NCBI RefSeq assembly: GCF_002109495.1
Contig: NZ_LVJN01000018.1
Location: 410,958-474,957 of the forward strand
Source of the DNA: Magnetofaba australis IT-1
GTDB taxonomy: Bacteria; Pseudomonadota; Magnetococcia; Magnetococcales; Magnetococcaceae
Length of the DNA: 64,000 bases
Direction: 5' to 3'
Part shown: positions 34,478-43,877 of the stretch, in pieces
Layout: each line of letters opens with the position of its first letter
Numbering within the stretch: the first letter of the stretch is position 1
Translations under genes and position numbers: made by a program
Notes under the pieces: generated by a model
Databases searched by the model: none
The model's input: the letters and a program-made list of their open reading frames with translations, nothing else
Told to the model about the DNA's origin: nothing

Positions 34478-35983
34478 TCATTGTGCTCCGTCCGCCAACT
34501 GTGCGCGCAAGTGTTGCGCCAACTCCTCTACGCGCCAGTCGTCATAAAACTCCAGGCGACTCTCGGGGGCCATCTGCGCCAAAGACTCCAAGGCGATTTC
34601 GCGCATGTGCCGCGCGCGATGCGCATCGCCCTGACGGGCCATGATGTCGGCTAGACACAGACAGGATGGCGCATGCTTGGGAGAAAGGTAAAGCGCTTTA
34701 TTCAACAGGGATTTGGCCAACCCCTCTTCGCCTTGCTCCAGCGCGATATGGGCCAGCAGGTAATGCGGCTCCGGAGACAACGGCGCGGTTTTGATAACCT
34801 GTTGGCACAGGGATTCGGATTCGCTCTGGCGACCTTGGTTGGCGTTATGCCACGCCAACAGCATCAGAGCAGGTGTATGCTCGGGGTGGGAAGCAACCAG
34901 TTTGACGGCCAATGAAGCGGCTTTCTCGCTCTCTCCCTTGTGGCGCAATTGGATGATCTGATTCCACTGTTCAGAAAGGTTTACGCGACTGCTGACGGCG
35001 CGGTTGGCGGGCGACGTTGGCGCAACGGGCGGCGGCGGCGATCTGCGCGCGCTGCGCGCAGGTGCGACACTCTGAGTCTGGCGCGGCGCTGGCGCGCGGG
35101 GCGTAACGCTGTACTCGGCGCTGGCGTGCAAAGTCCGCGCAGGGGCTTTCTCCACACGCTGGTAGATAATGGACTCCGGGTGCGAGCGCGACGCGAGCTC
35201 TGCGCTGGGGCGGCCATGAATCTCTGCGTGGCCGCTCATGAAGTAGCCGCCGCGACACAAGGATTCCGTCAGCTTCTCGACCACGCCAGCGATGGTCGGC
35301 GCATCGAAATAGATAAACACGTTGCGACAGATGATGAGATCGAAGTCGTACAGGTTCTGGGTGACGTTGGGGTAGCGATCTTCAATCAGATTGAGATGCG
35401 CAAACGTGGCCAAGCCATGGATCTGAGGGTCAATGCGCCAGACCTGATCAGGCAAAGGGGTAAAGAACTGTTTGCGTAACTCAGGATCGACCTTGCGGAA
35501 CGACCACTCGCCGTAAAGTCCGGCCCGGGCCTTGTCAAGGGCGGATTCATTCAGATCCGTGCCCACCAGATGAATCGACCAGCTGCGCCAATCCGGCAAG
35601 ATCAGAGTCAACAGCATAGCCAGCGTGTAGGGCTCTTCGCCGGTGGAGCAACCAGCGCTCCAGATGCGCAGACGTTTCTCCGCCTCGCGTTTGCGGATCA
35701 GCTCCGGCAGGATCTTGTGACGCAGCAGGCTCATCTGCCCGGCGTCGCGGAAAAAGTAGCTTTCGCCGGTGGTCAATAGCAGGCTGAGGGCCTTCCACTC
35801 AGCTTTGGAGGCGTCGGATTGACCCAGCAGCAGTTGCAGGTAAATTTCGCCAATATCGATGCGGCGAATGCGCATACGATCGACAATGATTTTCTGAAAA
35901 CGCGCCAGATCGTCCTCTGGAATCACCAGCCCGGTTTTTTGGCGCACGGCGCGCGTAAAGTCGGTAATCAGGTCACCTTGCAT
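34478..35983 (-). CDS. cheR: CheR methyltransferase with C-terminal TPR repeats
   Basis: A 501-residue receptor methyltransferase. The CheR N-terminal helical domain leads into the SAM-binding domain, with LLTTGESYFFRD, IWSAGCSTGEEPYTLAM, GTDLNESALDKAR and the conserved DLIICRNVFIYFD. A Pro/Arg-rich disordered linker (about residues 290-345) is followed by TPR-like repeats (about 350-470, e.g. PALMLLAWHNANQGRQSESESLCQQVI and PEPHYLLAHIALEQGEEGLAKSLLNKAL). CheR-TPR is typical of Wsp and other alternative-function arrays. It starts 3 bp after the pseudo-CheB stop and is surely cotranscribed. Confidence 0.94.
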   Translation of the reverse strand: MQGDLITDFTRAVRQKTGLVIPEDDLARFQKIIVDRMRIRRIDIGEIYLQLLLGQSDASKAEWKALSLLLTTGESYFFRDAGQMSLLRHKILPELIRKREAEKRLRIWSAGCSTGEEPYTLAMLLTLILPDWRSWSIHLVGTDLNESALDKARAGLYGEWSFRKVDPELRKQFFTPLPDQVWRIDPQIHGLATFAHLNLIEDRYPNVTQNLYDFDLIICRNVFIYFDAPTIAGVVEKLTESLCRGGYFMSGHAEIHGRPSAELASRSHPESIIYQRVEKAPARTLHASAEYSVTPRAPAPRQTQSVAPARSARRSPPPPVAPTSPANRAVSSRVNLSEQWNQIIQLRHKGESEKAASLAVKLVASHPEHTPALMLLAWHNANQGRQSESESLCQQVIKTAPLSPEPHYLLAHIALEQGEEGLAKSLLNKALYLSPKHAPSCLCLADIMARQGDAHRARHMREIALESLAQMAPESRLEFYDDWRVEELAQHLRAQLADGAQ

Positions 35984-35986
35984 GGA

Positions 35987-37738
35987 TCACGTCTCCCCTC
36001 GGGAGGGATCCGGTCGGGTCTCCAACTGCGCGCGTAAACTAGAGAGTTCAGTTTCCAATTGCGCGATGCGTTCGCTGAGTTGAACATTCTCTGTCTTGAG
36101 CGTCAGCTGTTCATCGATCAACGTACTGTGGTGTGCGGTGGCTTTGTCATACACCACGAAGAGTTGATTGAGGATCCGCGCGCGCGAGGCGTTGATGCGG
36201 TAAGGCTTGCCGCCGATGGTGAGCGCCAACTCACAAGAGGAGGGGGGCGCATGAACCACCGAGTCAATCTGTTCAAGCAGCGCGCGCTCCTCCCAGGGTT
36301 TGGTCACATAGGCGTCGGCGCCGCTGGCCAGCCCTTCGATCACCTCCTCCGGGCTGCTCAACGCCGTCACCAGAATCACCGGGATTTCGCGATGCGCCGC
36401 ATCGCCTTTGATCTTTCGACACAGCTCAAAGCCGGACATACGCGGCATGGAGACATCGGAGATGACCAGATCCGGCGGCTGTTTGCACAGCATCTCCCAC
36501 CCCTCCTGGCCATCGCGCGCCACCTGCACCGGATACCCTTGATCCTGCAGAAAACGCTTCATTTTGAACGCTTGGGTGGCGCTATCTTCCACCACCAGAA
36601 TCGCCTGATCCCGACTTGGGGTGGGAGCTGTTGACGCAGTGTCGTGGGCGTTCTGGGCGCTCTTTTCCGCATGTCCGGTCAACACGCACAACGCCTGAGC
36701 GATCTGCGACAACTCGAGAATATGCGAGACCGCATTGGCTTCCCAAGCCCGTCGCGGCGCTTCGAAGCAGGGTGAGGTGGCGCCGTTGGGGATGATGGTG
36801 ACGCCCCCCGCCGAGGCGATGGCCTGCATGCCGCGCGCGCCATCGACGCCTTGACCACACAGCAGCACGCCAATGGCGGCGGCGCCGTGACGCTGGGCGG
36901 CGGACTCCATGGTGATATCCATGGCGGGCCTGCGTCCATGCAGCGGCGGGGCGTCAATCGCCACCAAGCGTCCCTGGTTGTCCAGCACCAGATGGTGATC
37001 CGGCGGCGGCAGGTAGATGGAGCCAGGCAGCGGGGCTTCAACCAATCCGGTGCGATGCACGGCCAACTGGGTGTGCTGGGTCAACCAATCCACCAATGCG
37101 TCTTGAAACTGCGCATCAAGATGACAGCAGCAGACGATGGGAGCGGGGAAATCCACCGGCAGTTGCGCCACCAGTCGCTGCAACTCCGGCATGCCGCCGG
37201 CGCCCACGCCGATGGCCACCAGATTCACCGCTAACGCCTCGGTGGGCATGTGGGTCAGGTCCACATCCATGGTGGTGGTCAGGCTCTGCTGACGTTGGGC
37301 GGGCAGACGTCCCAGTTGACGCAGATGCTCGGCAAAGGCGCGTGACAGGGGGTCATCCTCCTGCGCGCGCCAGTTGAGCGGAGAGGAGAAGACATCGGTG
37401 ACGCCCGCTTCAAACAGCGGCAGGAGATTGGCGTCCTCCGGCGCAGTCTCCACAAACCGCACCGCCAACACCGGGCACTCGCACTCACTGCGCAGCGCGG
37501 CCATAAAGGTGAGCGACTCCATGGCCGGGGCGTGAAGATTCAGACACACCACATGGGGAGTGACCGCGCGAATCGCTTCAATGGGATCGCTCTGCCCCTG
37601 CGGCATGGCGCATAGGCGGATATCCTCGGCGTGGGCCAGATGACGGCGGAAGATGGTCAGACCCACCGCCGAACTCTCCACCACAAAAACGCGCAGGGTC
37701 TCCAGACCCTCATTCCATACTGCGGAGTGCGCCGTCAT
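35987..37738 (-). CDS. Degenerate CheB fused to an intact receiver domain
   Basis: A 583-residue protein and first gene of the operon. Residues 15-125 align with the CheB receiver, but E21/S22 replace the acidic pair, N67 replaces the phosphoacceptor Asp (CLNLHAPAM against CTDLHMPHM), and the Thr/Ser and Lys are lost. Residues 170-355 align with the methylesterase domain, but GVGAGG replaces GASTGG, so the nucleophilic Ser is Gly179; H206 and D299 remain. It therefore should be inactive as an esterase. Residues 378-495 form a normal receiver (E384/D385, D428, T458, K480), followed by a coiled coil (about 515-575). I infer a scaffold or phosphate-sink output protein. The frame is open, so it is not simply a decayed gene. 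Confidence 0.88.
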   Translation of the reverse strand: MTAHSAVWNEGLETLRVFVVESSAVGLTIFRRHLAHAEDIRLCAMPQGQSDPIEAIRAVTPHVVCLNLHAPAMESLTFMAALRSECECPVLAVRFVETAPEDANLLPLFEAGVTDVFSSPLNWRAQEDDPLSRAFAEHLRQLGRLPAQRQQSLTTTMDVDLTHMPTEALAVNLVAIGVGAGGMPELQRLVAQLPVDFPAPIVCCCHLDAQFQDALVDWLTQHTQLAVHRTGLVEAPLPGSIYLPPPDHHLVLDNQGRLVAIDAPPLHGRRPAMDITMESAAQRHGAAAIGVLLCGQGVDGARGMQAIASAGGVTIIPNGATSPCFEAPRRAWEANAVSHILELSQIAQALCVLTGHAEKSAQNAHDTASTAPTPSRDQAILVVEDSATQAFKMKRFLQDQGYPVQVARDGQEGWEMLCKQPPDLVISDVSMPRMSGFELCRKIKGDAAHREIPVILVTALSSPEEVIEGLASGADAYVTKPWEERALLEQIDSVVHAPPSSCELALTIGGKPYRINASRARILNQLFVVYDKATAHHSTLIDEQLTLKTENVQLSERIAQLETELSSLRAQLETRPDPSRGET

Positions 37739-37867
37739 ACGATCCCTGAGTCAAAACGTGGGCGAATGGGGCGCGACAAACTCATAAGTCGGCCCATAGC
37801 GGTGAATTTGCAGGAGATAGAGCAACCTTTTGAATCTAATTCACCTGAGATGAAATTGCCAACGCTT

Positions 37868-40800
37868 TCAAACAGCCTCCCGCTTTGCCGCGCCGGTCAA
37901 AGAGATGCGCGAGAGCAAACTGCGCAGATTTTCAATCATCACGTAGAGCGCGGGGACCACCAGCAGCACGATAAAAGTGGCGAACATCACGCCAAACCCC
38001 AGGCTGATGGCCATGGGGATCAGAAAACGCGCCTGAATCGACGTCTCCAGGATCATCGGCGCCAGACCGAAGAAGGTGGTCAGCGAAGTGAGCAGGATCG
38101 GGCGGAAGCGGGTCATGCCTGCGCGCAACACCGCCTGTTGCGCGGTGAGACCATTGTGTCGGAGACGGTTGGCGGCGTGGATCAGCACCAGGGAGTCGTT
38201 GACCACCACCCCGGACAGGGCGATGACGCCAAACAGGCTGACCACGCTCATGTCGATGCCCATGATCACGTGGCCCCAGATGGCGCCGACGAAACCCAAC
38301 GGGATCACCGACATGATGATCAGCGGCTGGATATAGCTGCGGAACGGCGCCGCCAACAGCGCGTACATCACGAACAGCGCAAACATGTAGTTGGGGCCCA
38401 AATTCTCGAAGGTGTCGCCGGACTCCCGCCGCGAGCCGACAAATTCGTACTTCACCCCCGGGTGGTCGGCAAGAATCTGCGGCAACACGCTCTGCTCCAC
38501 CGCTTCGAGCACCGGACGTGGGGAGCGCGCGCCCGCGGCCAGTTCGGCGCGCACATTGATCACCCGCGCGCCATCCTCGCGGCGGATATTGGTGGAGCCG
38601 CGCCCCTCCACTCGATCGGCCACTACACTGAGTGGGGCGAATCCGCCGTCGGGGGTGCGGATCTTCATGGCGTCCAGATCGTAGAGGGATTCCCGCTCGG
38701 CCTCGTCCAGGCGCGTCATCACTTTGAGCTCCAGCCGTCCGCGCTGGGTGCGCAGCGCCTCGGCGCCATAGAACGACGCGCGCAGTTGATTGGCCAGTTC
38801 ACGGTTGGTCAGGCCCAGGGATTGGCCCACCGCATTGACCACGAAGTCATATTGCGGCTTACCTGCGTCGTGGGCGTTCTCGACGTTCATCAGTTGGTCG
38901 AACTGTCCCAACGCCTTGGTCAATACGGAAGCGGCGTCAATCAGGGTGGGCAGGTCGCGGCCGCTCAACTGCACATCCACATCCGAGCCCGCGCCCGGAC
39001 CGGCGGTATGGTGGAAATTGAGCGAGGTGACCCCGGCGGGGACGCCGCTGAGTTTGCGCCACACGCGGGAGAACTCGCTGGCGCGCACGCCGCCATCGCT
39101 GGGCGCCAGCAGCGTCACCTCCACGCTGGCCAGATGCGAACCGGAGCCGGAGGTGGGGCCAAAACGGCCGCCGCCGGAGGCTTGTCCCACCTTGGCGAAC
39201 ATGTTGCGGATGATCTGTTGCCCGCCCAACTGCTCGGCGGCCTGACGCGCGGTCTGCTCCATGCGATCCTTGATGCGCACGGTCTCGCTCACGTCGGCGC
39301 CAAACGGCATGCGAATGGCCACGGTGACGTCGTCATCCTCGATTTTGGGGAAGAAGTGAAACGCCAACTTGCCGCTGGTGACCAGACTGGCGCTGATCAG
39401 CAGCATCGCCACAGAGAAAGCGATGGCGCTCCAGCGGTGCCGGATGCAGAACAGCAACGCGGTGCGATAGGGGCCGTGGATGAAGCGCTTGAGGCGACGG
39501 TTGACCACATAGGAGAGGCGCGCAGCGCCGGTGGGCTCCTTGGCCGGGCGATGCGAGTGGCCCAGATGGGCGGGCAGCACGGTGAAGGATTCCAATAGCG
39601 AGAACACCAGCACCAGCACCACAATGGCGGGTATCAGCGAAAACAGCTTGCCCATCACCCCGGGGACGAAAAACAGCGGCATAAAGGCGACGATAGTGGT
39701 GACGATGGAGAAACCCACCGGCACGGCGATCTCCTGCGCGCCGCGAATGGCGGATTTGAGCGGCGCATCGCCCCGCTGCATGTGGGCGTAGATATTCTCG
39801 CCTACCACGATGGCGTCATCCACCACCAGACCCAGGGTGACGATGAAGGCGAACAGGGTCACCATATTGATGGAGAGATCCGCCGTGGGCATGAGCATGA
39901 ACGCGCCCAGGAACGAAAATGGAATCCCCAACGCCACCCAGAACGCCAACATCGGGCTGAGGAACAGCGCCAGCACGATGACCACCAGAATCAGGCCCAG
40001 GCGCGCGTTGCGGTTGAGCAGGTCGATGCGGTCGCGGAACTTCTCCGAATCATCCTTCCACGTCGCCACCTCCACGCTGGGCGGCAGGCTGGCGCGAAAC
40101 GTATCGGCATAGGCGCGGGTGACGTCGCTCACCCCCAGCGGGGTCTCGTCGCCGACCCGGTAGACGGTCACCATCACCGCGCGCTTACCGTTGTAGTAGA
40201 AGGCTTTATGGTCGTTGGCGTAGTCATCGCGAATGGTCGCCACGTCGCGCAGACGCACAATATGTCCGCCCGGGGCGTTATGAATGATCAGATCGCCCAG
40301 CTCGGCGCCGGTCTCGGCGCGATTGGACATGCGCACCAGAATCGACCCGGCATGGGTCTCGATCTGCCCGGCGGGCAGCTCCAGGGAGGCGTTGCGCAGG
40401 CGCGTGGCCACATCGTTCAGGGTCAATCCCAGCGCCTCCAGGCGGGCGCGGGAGAACTCCACATGAATCTCCAGATCGCTCACCCCGGAGACCTCCGCCT
40501 GGGTGACGCCGTCCAGGGCCAACAGTCCGTCACGGGCGCGTTCGGCCAGGGCGTGCAGCGAAGCGGTGGGCTGATCGCCGGAGATGATGAGCGAGATCAC
40601 CTGGCGCCGGTTGGAGACCCGCGCCACGGTGGGTTTTTCCGCCTCATCGGGGAAGGTGGTGATGCGGTCCACGGCGTTCTTGACGTCCACCGCCACCTGG
40701 TCGGGATCGGCGTCGCGCAGGGTCTCGATGAGCACGCTGCCGGAGCCTTCGGAGGCGGTGGCGGTGACGCGCTTGACCCCATCCAGAGCACGGGTCTGCT

Positions 40801-41038
40801 CCTCAATGGCCAGCAGCACCGCCTGCTCCACCTCAGCGGGCGAGGCGCCGGGGTAGGGGACCGAAACCTGGATGTACTCCAGCTCGAATTCGGGGAACAC
40901 CTCCTGCTTGGCCTGAAACAGCCCCATCAGGCCGCCCACGCACACCACCACCATGATCAGATTGGCCACCACCGGGTTGTTGGCCATCCAGGCGATCATG
41001 CCATGGGGCGCCGGGGTGACGGGATCCAGGGCGCTCAT
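37868..41038 (-). CDS. RND efflux transporter permease (AcrB/HAE1-like)
   Basis: A 1056-residue inner-membrane proton-driven pump subunit. The family N-terminus (VANLIMVVVCVGGLMGLFQAKQEVFPEFELEYIQVSVPYPGASPAEVEQAV), two large periplasmic porter regions and 12 TM helices are evident. The proton-relay segment in TM4, TLGLVVDDAIVVGENI, keeps its Asp pair. The second half has TTFFGLAPMIL and VVNDSLVLIHAANRL. Its start overlaps the adaptor stop by 4 bp (adaptor first). No outer-membrane TolC-type partner is next to it. The substrate is unknown. Confidence 0.92.
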   Translation of the reverse strand: MSALDPVTPAPHGMIAWMANNPVVANLIMVVVCVGGLMGLFQAKQEVFPEFELEYIQVSVPYPGASPAEVEQAVLLAIEEQTRALDGVKRVTATASEGSGSVLIETLRDADPDQVAVDVKNAVDRITTFPDEAEKPTVARVSNRRQVISLIISGDQPTASLHALAERARDGLLALDGVTQAEVSGVSDLEIHVEFSRARLEALGLTLNDVATRLRNASLELPAGQIETHAGSILVRMSNRAETGAELGDLIIHNAPGGHIVRLRDVATIRDDYANDHKAFYYNGKRAVMVTVYRVGDETPLGVSDVTRAYADTFRASLPPSVEVATWKDDSEKFRDRIDLLNRNARLGLILVVIVLALFLSPMLAFWVALGIPFSFLGAFMLMPTADLSINMVTLFAFIVTLGLVVDDAIVVGENIYAHMQRGDAPLKSAIRGAQEIAVPVGFSIVTTIVAFMPLFFVPGVMGKLFSLIPAIVVLVLVFSLLESFTVLPAHLGHSHRPAKEPTGAARLSYVVNRRLKRFIHGPYRTALLFCIRHRWSAIAFSVAMLLISASLVTSGKLAFHFFPKIEDDDVTVAIRMPFGADVSETVRIKDRMEQTARQAAEQLGGQQIIRNMFAKVGQASGGGRFGPTSGSGSHLASVEVTLLAPSDGGVRASEFSRVWRKLSGVPAGVTSLNFHHTAGPGAGSDVDVQLSGRDLPTLIDAASVLTKALGQFDQLMNVENAHDAGKPQYDFVVNAVGQSLGLTNRELANQLRASFYGAEALRTQRGRLELKVMTRLDEAERESLYDLDAMKIRTPDGGFAPLSVVADRVEGRGSTNIRREDGARVINVRAELAAGARSPRPVLEAVEQSVLPQILADHPGVKYEFVGSRRESGDTFENLGPNYMFALFVMYALLAAPFRSYIQPLIIMSVIPLGFVGAIWGHVIMGIDMSVVSLFGVIALSGVVVNDSLVLIHAANRLRHNGLTAQQAVLRAGMTRFRPILLTSLTTFFGLAPMILETSIQARFLIPMAISLGFGVMFATFIVLLVVPALYVMIENLRSLLSRISLTGAAKREAV

Positions 41039-42231
41039 GCGGCGTCCCCGGCGCGTTTGTGTCTCTGCTGTTCAGGGGCCGATGGCGCCGCCTCATCGCC
41101 TTGCACCCGCGCTTTGACTCCACGCAGCGGCGCCGCCAGCGGTGAGACCACCACCTGCGCGCCGGACGCCAATCCTTCGCGCACATAGAGGGTCTTGGCG
41201 TCGCCCCACAGCGGCGTGACGTCGCGATAATCCAGTTTGTTATCCGCATCCACCAGCCACACGCGGTTGCCCTCATGCAGCGCCGCGCGAGGAATGGCGA
41301 TGACGCCGTTCTGGGTGAGGCCGTGCAGGCGCACGCTCACCACCGCCCCCAAAGGCAGTCGTCTCGGGGTCTCGCTCTGGGGGATGATCGCCAGCAGTTC
41401 AGCCTGCTGCGAGGCGGCGTTGAGGGCGCCGTCGATGCCCTCCAACCAGCCTTCGGCCTGAATATCGCCCACAGTGACTGTGACGGCGGAGCCATGGGGC
41501 GAATCGGCGTCCGGCGGCGGAATCTGCAACCAGCGCAACTGCGTCAGCGGCGCGGCGATGCGCACGCGCACCTGATTGGCCTGCATCAGTTTGGCCGCCT
41601 GGGAACCGGCGCCCAGGCGTTGGCCCAACGCCACATCGCTCTCCAGCACAAGGGCGTCGAAGGGGGCGGTCAGGCGCATGCGTTTGAGATTGAGCCGCGC
41701 CAGATCCACCGCCGCCTGGGCGCTCTTGACCTGCTGTTTGGCGATGCCCAGATTGGGGACCCGTCGCGCCAACTCCGCCGCCTTTTTGTCCGCTTTGCGG
41801 CTCTTCACCAGATTCCAGTCGCGCTCGGCGCGCTCCTGTTTTCCGGCTTCAATGGCGAGGTTGTACTCCGCCTCCTGCAGCGCCGCCAGCTTCTGTTGCA
41901 GGGTGATGCGCTGTTCGGCGGCGTCCAGCGCCAGCAGCAGCTCGCCGCGCTTGATCAATCCCCCCGGACGCAACTGGTCGGAGAGCTGGCTGATCACCCC
42001 GGCCAACTCTGGCGCGATCACCGCCGTGCGCGCCGCCTCCACCACGCCGGTGGCGTCGATCACCACCGGATAACTCCCCGCCTGCAGCGCCATCACCCGC
42101 ACATTGGCCACGCGCTCATGGGGTTTGCCTTTGGGCGGCGTGGCCCGCGAAGCGTTGAGCCAACCGGCGCCAGCGACGCCGAGGGCGAGAATGATCAGGG
42201 GGATCACCCCTTTTTTGAAAAATGCGGTCAT
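41035..42231 (-). CDS. RND periplasmic adaptor (membrane fusion protein)
   Basis: A 398-residue HlyD/AcrA-type adaptor. An N-terminal membrane anchor (FFKKGVIPLIILALGVAGAGWL) is followed by the barrel-sandwich lipoyl halves (VVIDATGVVEAARTAVIAPELAGVI ... RMRLTAPFDALVLESDVALGQRL). Between them lies an alpha-helical hairpin (QKLAALQEAEYNLAIEAGKQERAERD...), followed by beta-barrel and membrane-proximal domains. It links the RND pump to an outer-membrane channel. It is the first gene of the pump operon, divergent from the GCS2 gene across about 180 bp. Confidence 0.9.
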   Translation of the reverse strand: MTAFFKKGVIPLIILALGVAGAGWLNASRATPPKGKPHERVANVRVMALQAGSYPVVIDATGVVEAARTAVIAPELAGVISQLSDQLRPGGLIKRGELLLALDAAEQRITLQQKLAALQEAEYNLAIEAGKQERAERDWNLVKSRKADKKAAELARRVPNLGIAKQQVKSAQAAVDLARLNLKRMRLTAPFDALVLESDVALGQRLGAGSQAAKLMQANQVRVRIAAPLTQLRWLQIPPPDADSPHGSAVTVTVGDIQAEGWLEGIDGALNAASQQAELLAIIPQSETPRRLPLGAVVSVRLHGLTQNGVIAIPRAALHEGNRVWLVDADNKLDYRDVTPLWGDAKTLYVREGLASGAQVVVSPLAAPLRGVKARVQGDEAAPSAPEQQRHKRAGDAA

Positions 42232-42412
42232 GGGGAAACGCTCATGGCAGGTCGGTAAAAGGTGTGACGGAAAGGCGTTGGGTCAGAATTTTTTGCGAGG
42301 ATCCCACAGGCGCATTCCATTGTCCAATGTGTAACGTATAGGATGGGTTTCTCTGTTGATGGTTCACGGTTTTGCGTATCTGACCCTGTGTAAATCCGCT
42401 GGGAGCGCCGGT

Positions 42413-43864
42413 ATGGGAGAGGAGATTCGCCAAACGCAGTTCGATGACGCCGCCTTTGCCGAATTCGCCGCGCGCCTGCAACTGGAGACGGCGCTGTTGG
42501 CGCATCGGTTACACAGCGGCGCGCTGGACAATGCGCCGCTGGTGGGCGGATTCGAATTGGAAGCGTGGCTGTTGGACGAAATGTATGCCCCGGCGCCCAT
42601 GAATCAACATTTTCTCAACGCTCTGGATTCGCAACTGGCCGCCACTGAACTGTCGCGCTTCAACGTGGAGTTCAACACCCCGCCGCAGCCGCTCACCGGC
42701 GATGCGCTCAGTCAGATGCACGGCGTGTTGCAGGCGTTGTGGACGCGCGCTGCGCAGGCGGCGGCGAAGATGGGCGCCCGACTGATGATCATCGGCGCGC
42801 CGCCCACCTTGCGTGACGAACACCTCACCCTGGACAATCTCTCGCCCTCGGCGCGCTATCGCGCCCTCAACGATCAGATCATGCAGCGCCGTCGCGGCGC
42901 CCCCATAGAGATCGATATCCGCGCCGCCGATGAGCGTCTGCAACTGCGGCGACATGACATCATGCTGGAGGCGGCGGCCACCTCATTTCAAATTCATCTG
43001 CAGACGCCCGCTTCCCGTTTTGTGAGCTTCTACAATGCCGCGCTGGCGGCCAGCGCGCCGCTGCTGGCCGCCTGTTGCAACTCACCGCTGCTGTTTGGCC
43101 GCAAGCTGTGGAGCGAAACCCGCATCGCCATCTTCGAACAGGCGATTCCAACCGGCTGGACCCGCGGCGGACACCCGCATCTGAACCCACGAGTTCAGTT
43201 CGCCGCCGACTATCTCACCGATTCGCCCATGCGCCTGTTCAGCGAAAACCTGCTGCACTACGACGTGTTGCTGCCGGAGACATTCGAAGATCCGCCGGAA
43301 CGATTCCGCCATCTGCGCCTGCACAACGGCGCGGTGTGGCGTTGGGTGCGCCCGGTGCTGGGATTCGACGCCCACGGCGCGCCAGCGCTGCGCATCGAGC
43401 AGCGCTGCCTGCCCGCCGGGCCGACGGTAATCGATTGCGTGGCCAATGCGGCGCTGTTCTATGGCCTGACCGACGCGCTGGCGGACCTGACTGACCTGCA
43501 CAGTCGGCTGCCATTTGCGCGCGCCAAGGAGAATTTCTACAGCGCCGCCCGCGATGGGCTGGATGCGACGCTATGGTGGTTCGATGATCATCGGATCAGC
43601 GCCGCCGCCCTGCTGGAGGAGCAGCTCATTCCGATGGCGCGAGAGGGGCTGCATGCGATGGGGCTAGAGCGTGCGGGCAGCGCCAATTATGTTGATATTA
43701 TAGAGCAAAGAGTGCGCGCCCGCATGACCGGCTCGGCGTGGCAGAGCGCGCAGTGGCGCCAATGCAACGGCGATGCGCAACGCATGAGCGGTTGCTATTG
43801 GCGACGCCAGGCCAGCGGCGACCCGGCGCACTTGTGGCCGCTGTCGGACTGCCTGGATACATAA
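42413..43864 (+). CDS. GCS2-family carboxylate-amine ligase
   Basis: A 483-residue member of the glutamate-cysteine ligase type 2 (YbdK-like) glutamine-synthetase fold. It shows the metal/ATP-binding strands GGFELEAWLLD and SRFNVEFNTPPQPL, and the later SFQIHLQTPASRF. It should form an amide bond between a carboxylate and an amine using ATP; the substrates are unknown and glutathione synthesis is not implied. The ATG at 42413 has GGGAG 8 bp upstream; the longer frame from 42356 looks artificial. It is followed after 13 bp by an aspartoacylase-like deacylase gene, which suggests a make-and-break amide system. Confidence 0.78.
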   Translation: MGEEIRQTQFDDAAFAEFAARLQLETALLAHRLHSGALDNAPLVGGFELEAWLLDEMYAPAPMNQHFLNALDSQLAATELSRFNVEFNTPPQPLTGDALSQMHGVLQALWTRAAQAAAKMGARLMIIGAPPTLRDEHLTLDNLSPSARYRALNDQIMQRRRGAPIEIDIRAADERLQLRRHDIMLEAAATSFQIHLQTPASRFVSFYNAALAASAPLLAACCNSPLLFGRKLWSETRIAIFEQAIPTGWTRGGHPHLNPRVQFAADYLTDSPMRLFSENLLHYDVLLPETFEDPPERFRHLRLHNGAVWRWVRPVLGFDAHGAPALRIEQRCLPAGPTVIDCVANAALFYGLTDALADLTDLHSRLPFARAKENFYSAARDGLDATLWWFDDHRISAAALLEEQLIPMAREGLHAMGLERAGSANYVDIIEQRVRARMTGSAWQSAQWRQCNGDAQRMSGCYWRRQASGDPAHLWPLSDCLDT

Positions 43865-43877
43865 TGGGATTGAGCTG

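Noticed and set aside
35987-37738. Treating the degenerate CheB as a pseudogene
   Set aside because: The frame is fully open over 583 codons, the C-terminal receiver is intact and it heads a compact operon, so loss of catalytic residues looks like a change of function.
37631-39598. 655-codon plus-strand frame opposite the RND permease
   Set aside because: His/Gly/Gln-rich antisense shadow in GC-rich DNA; the minus-strand RND protein has clear family motifs.
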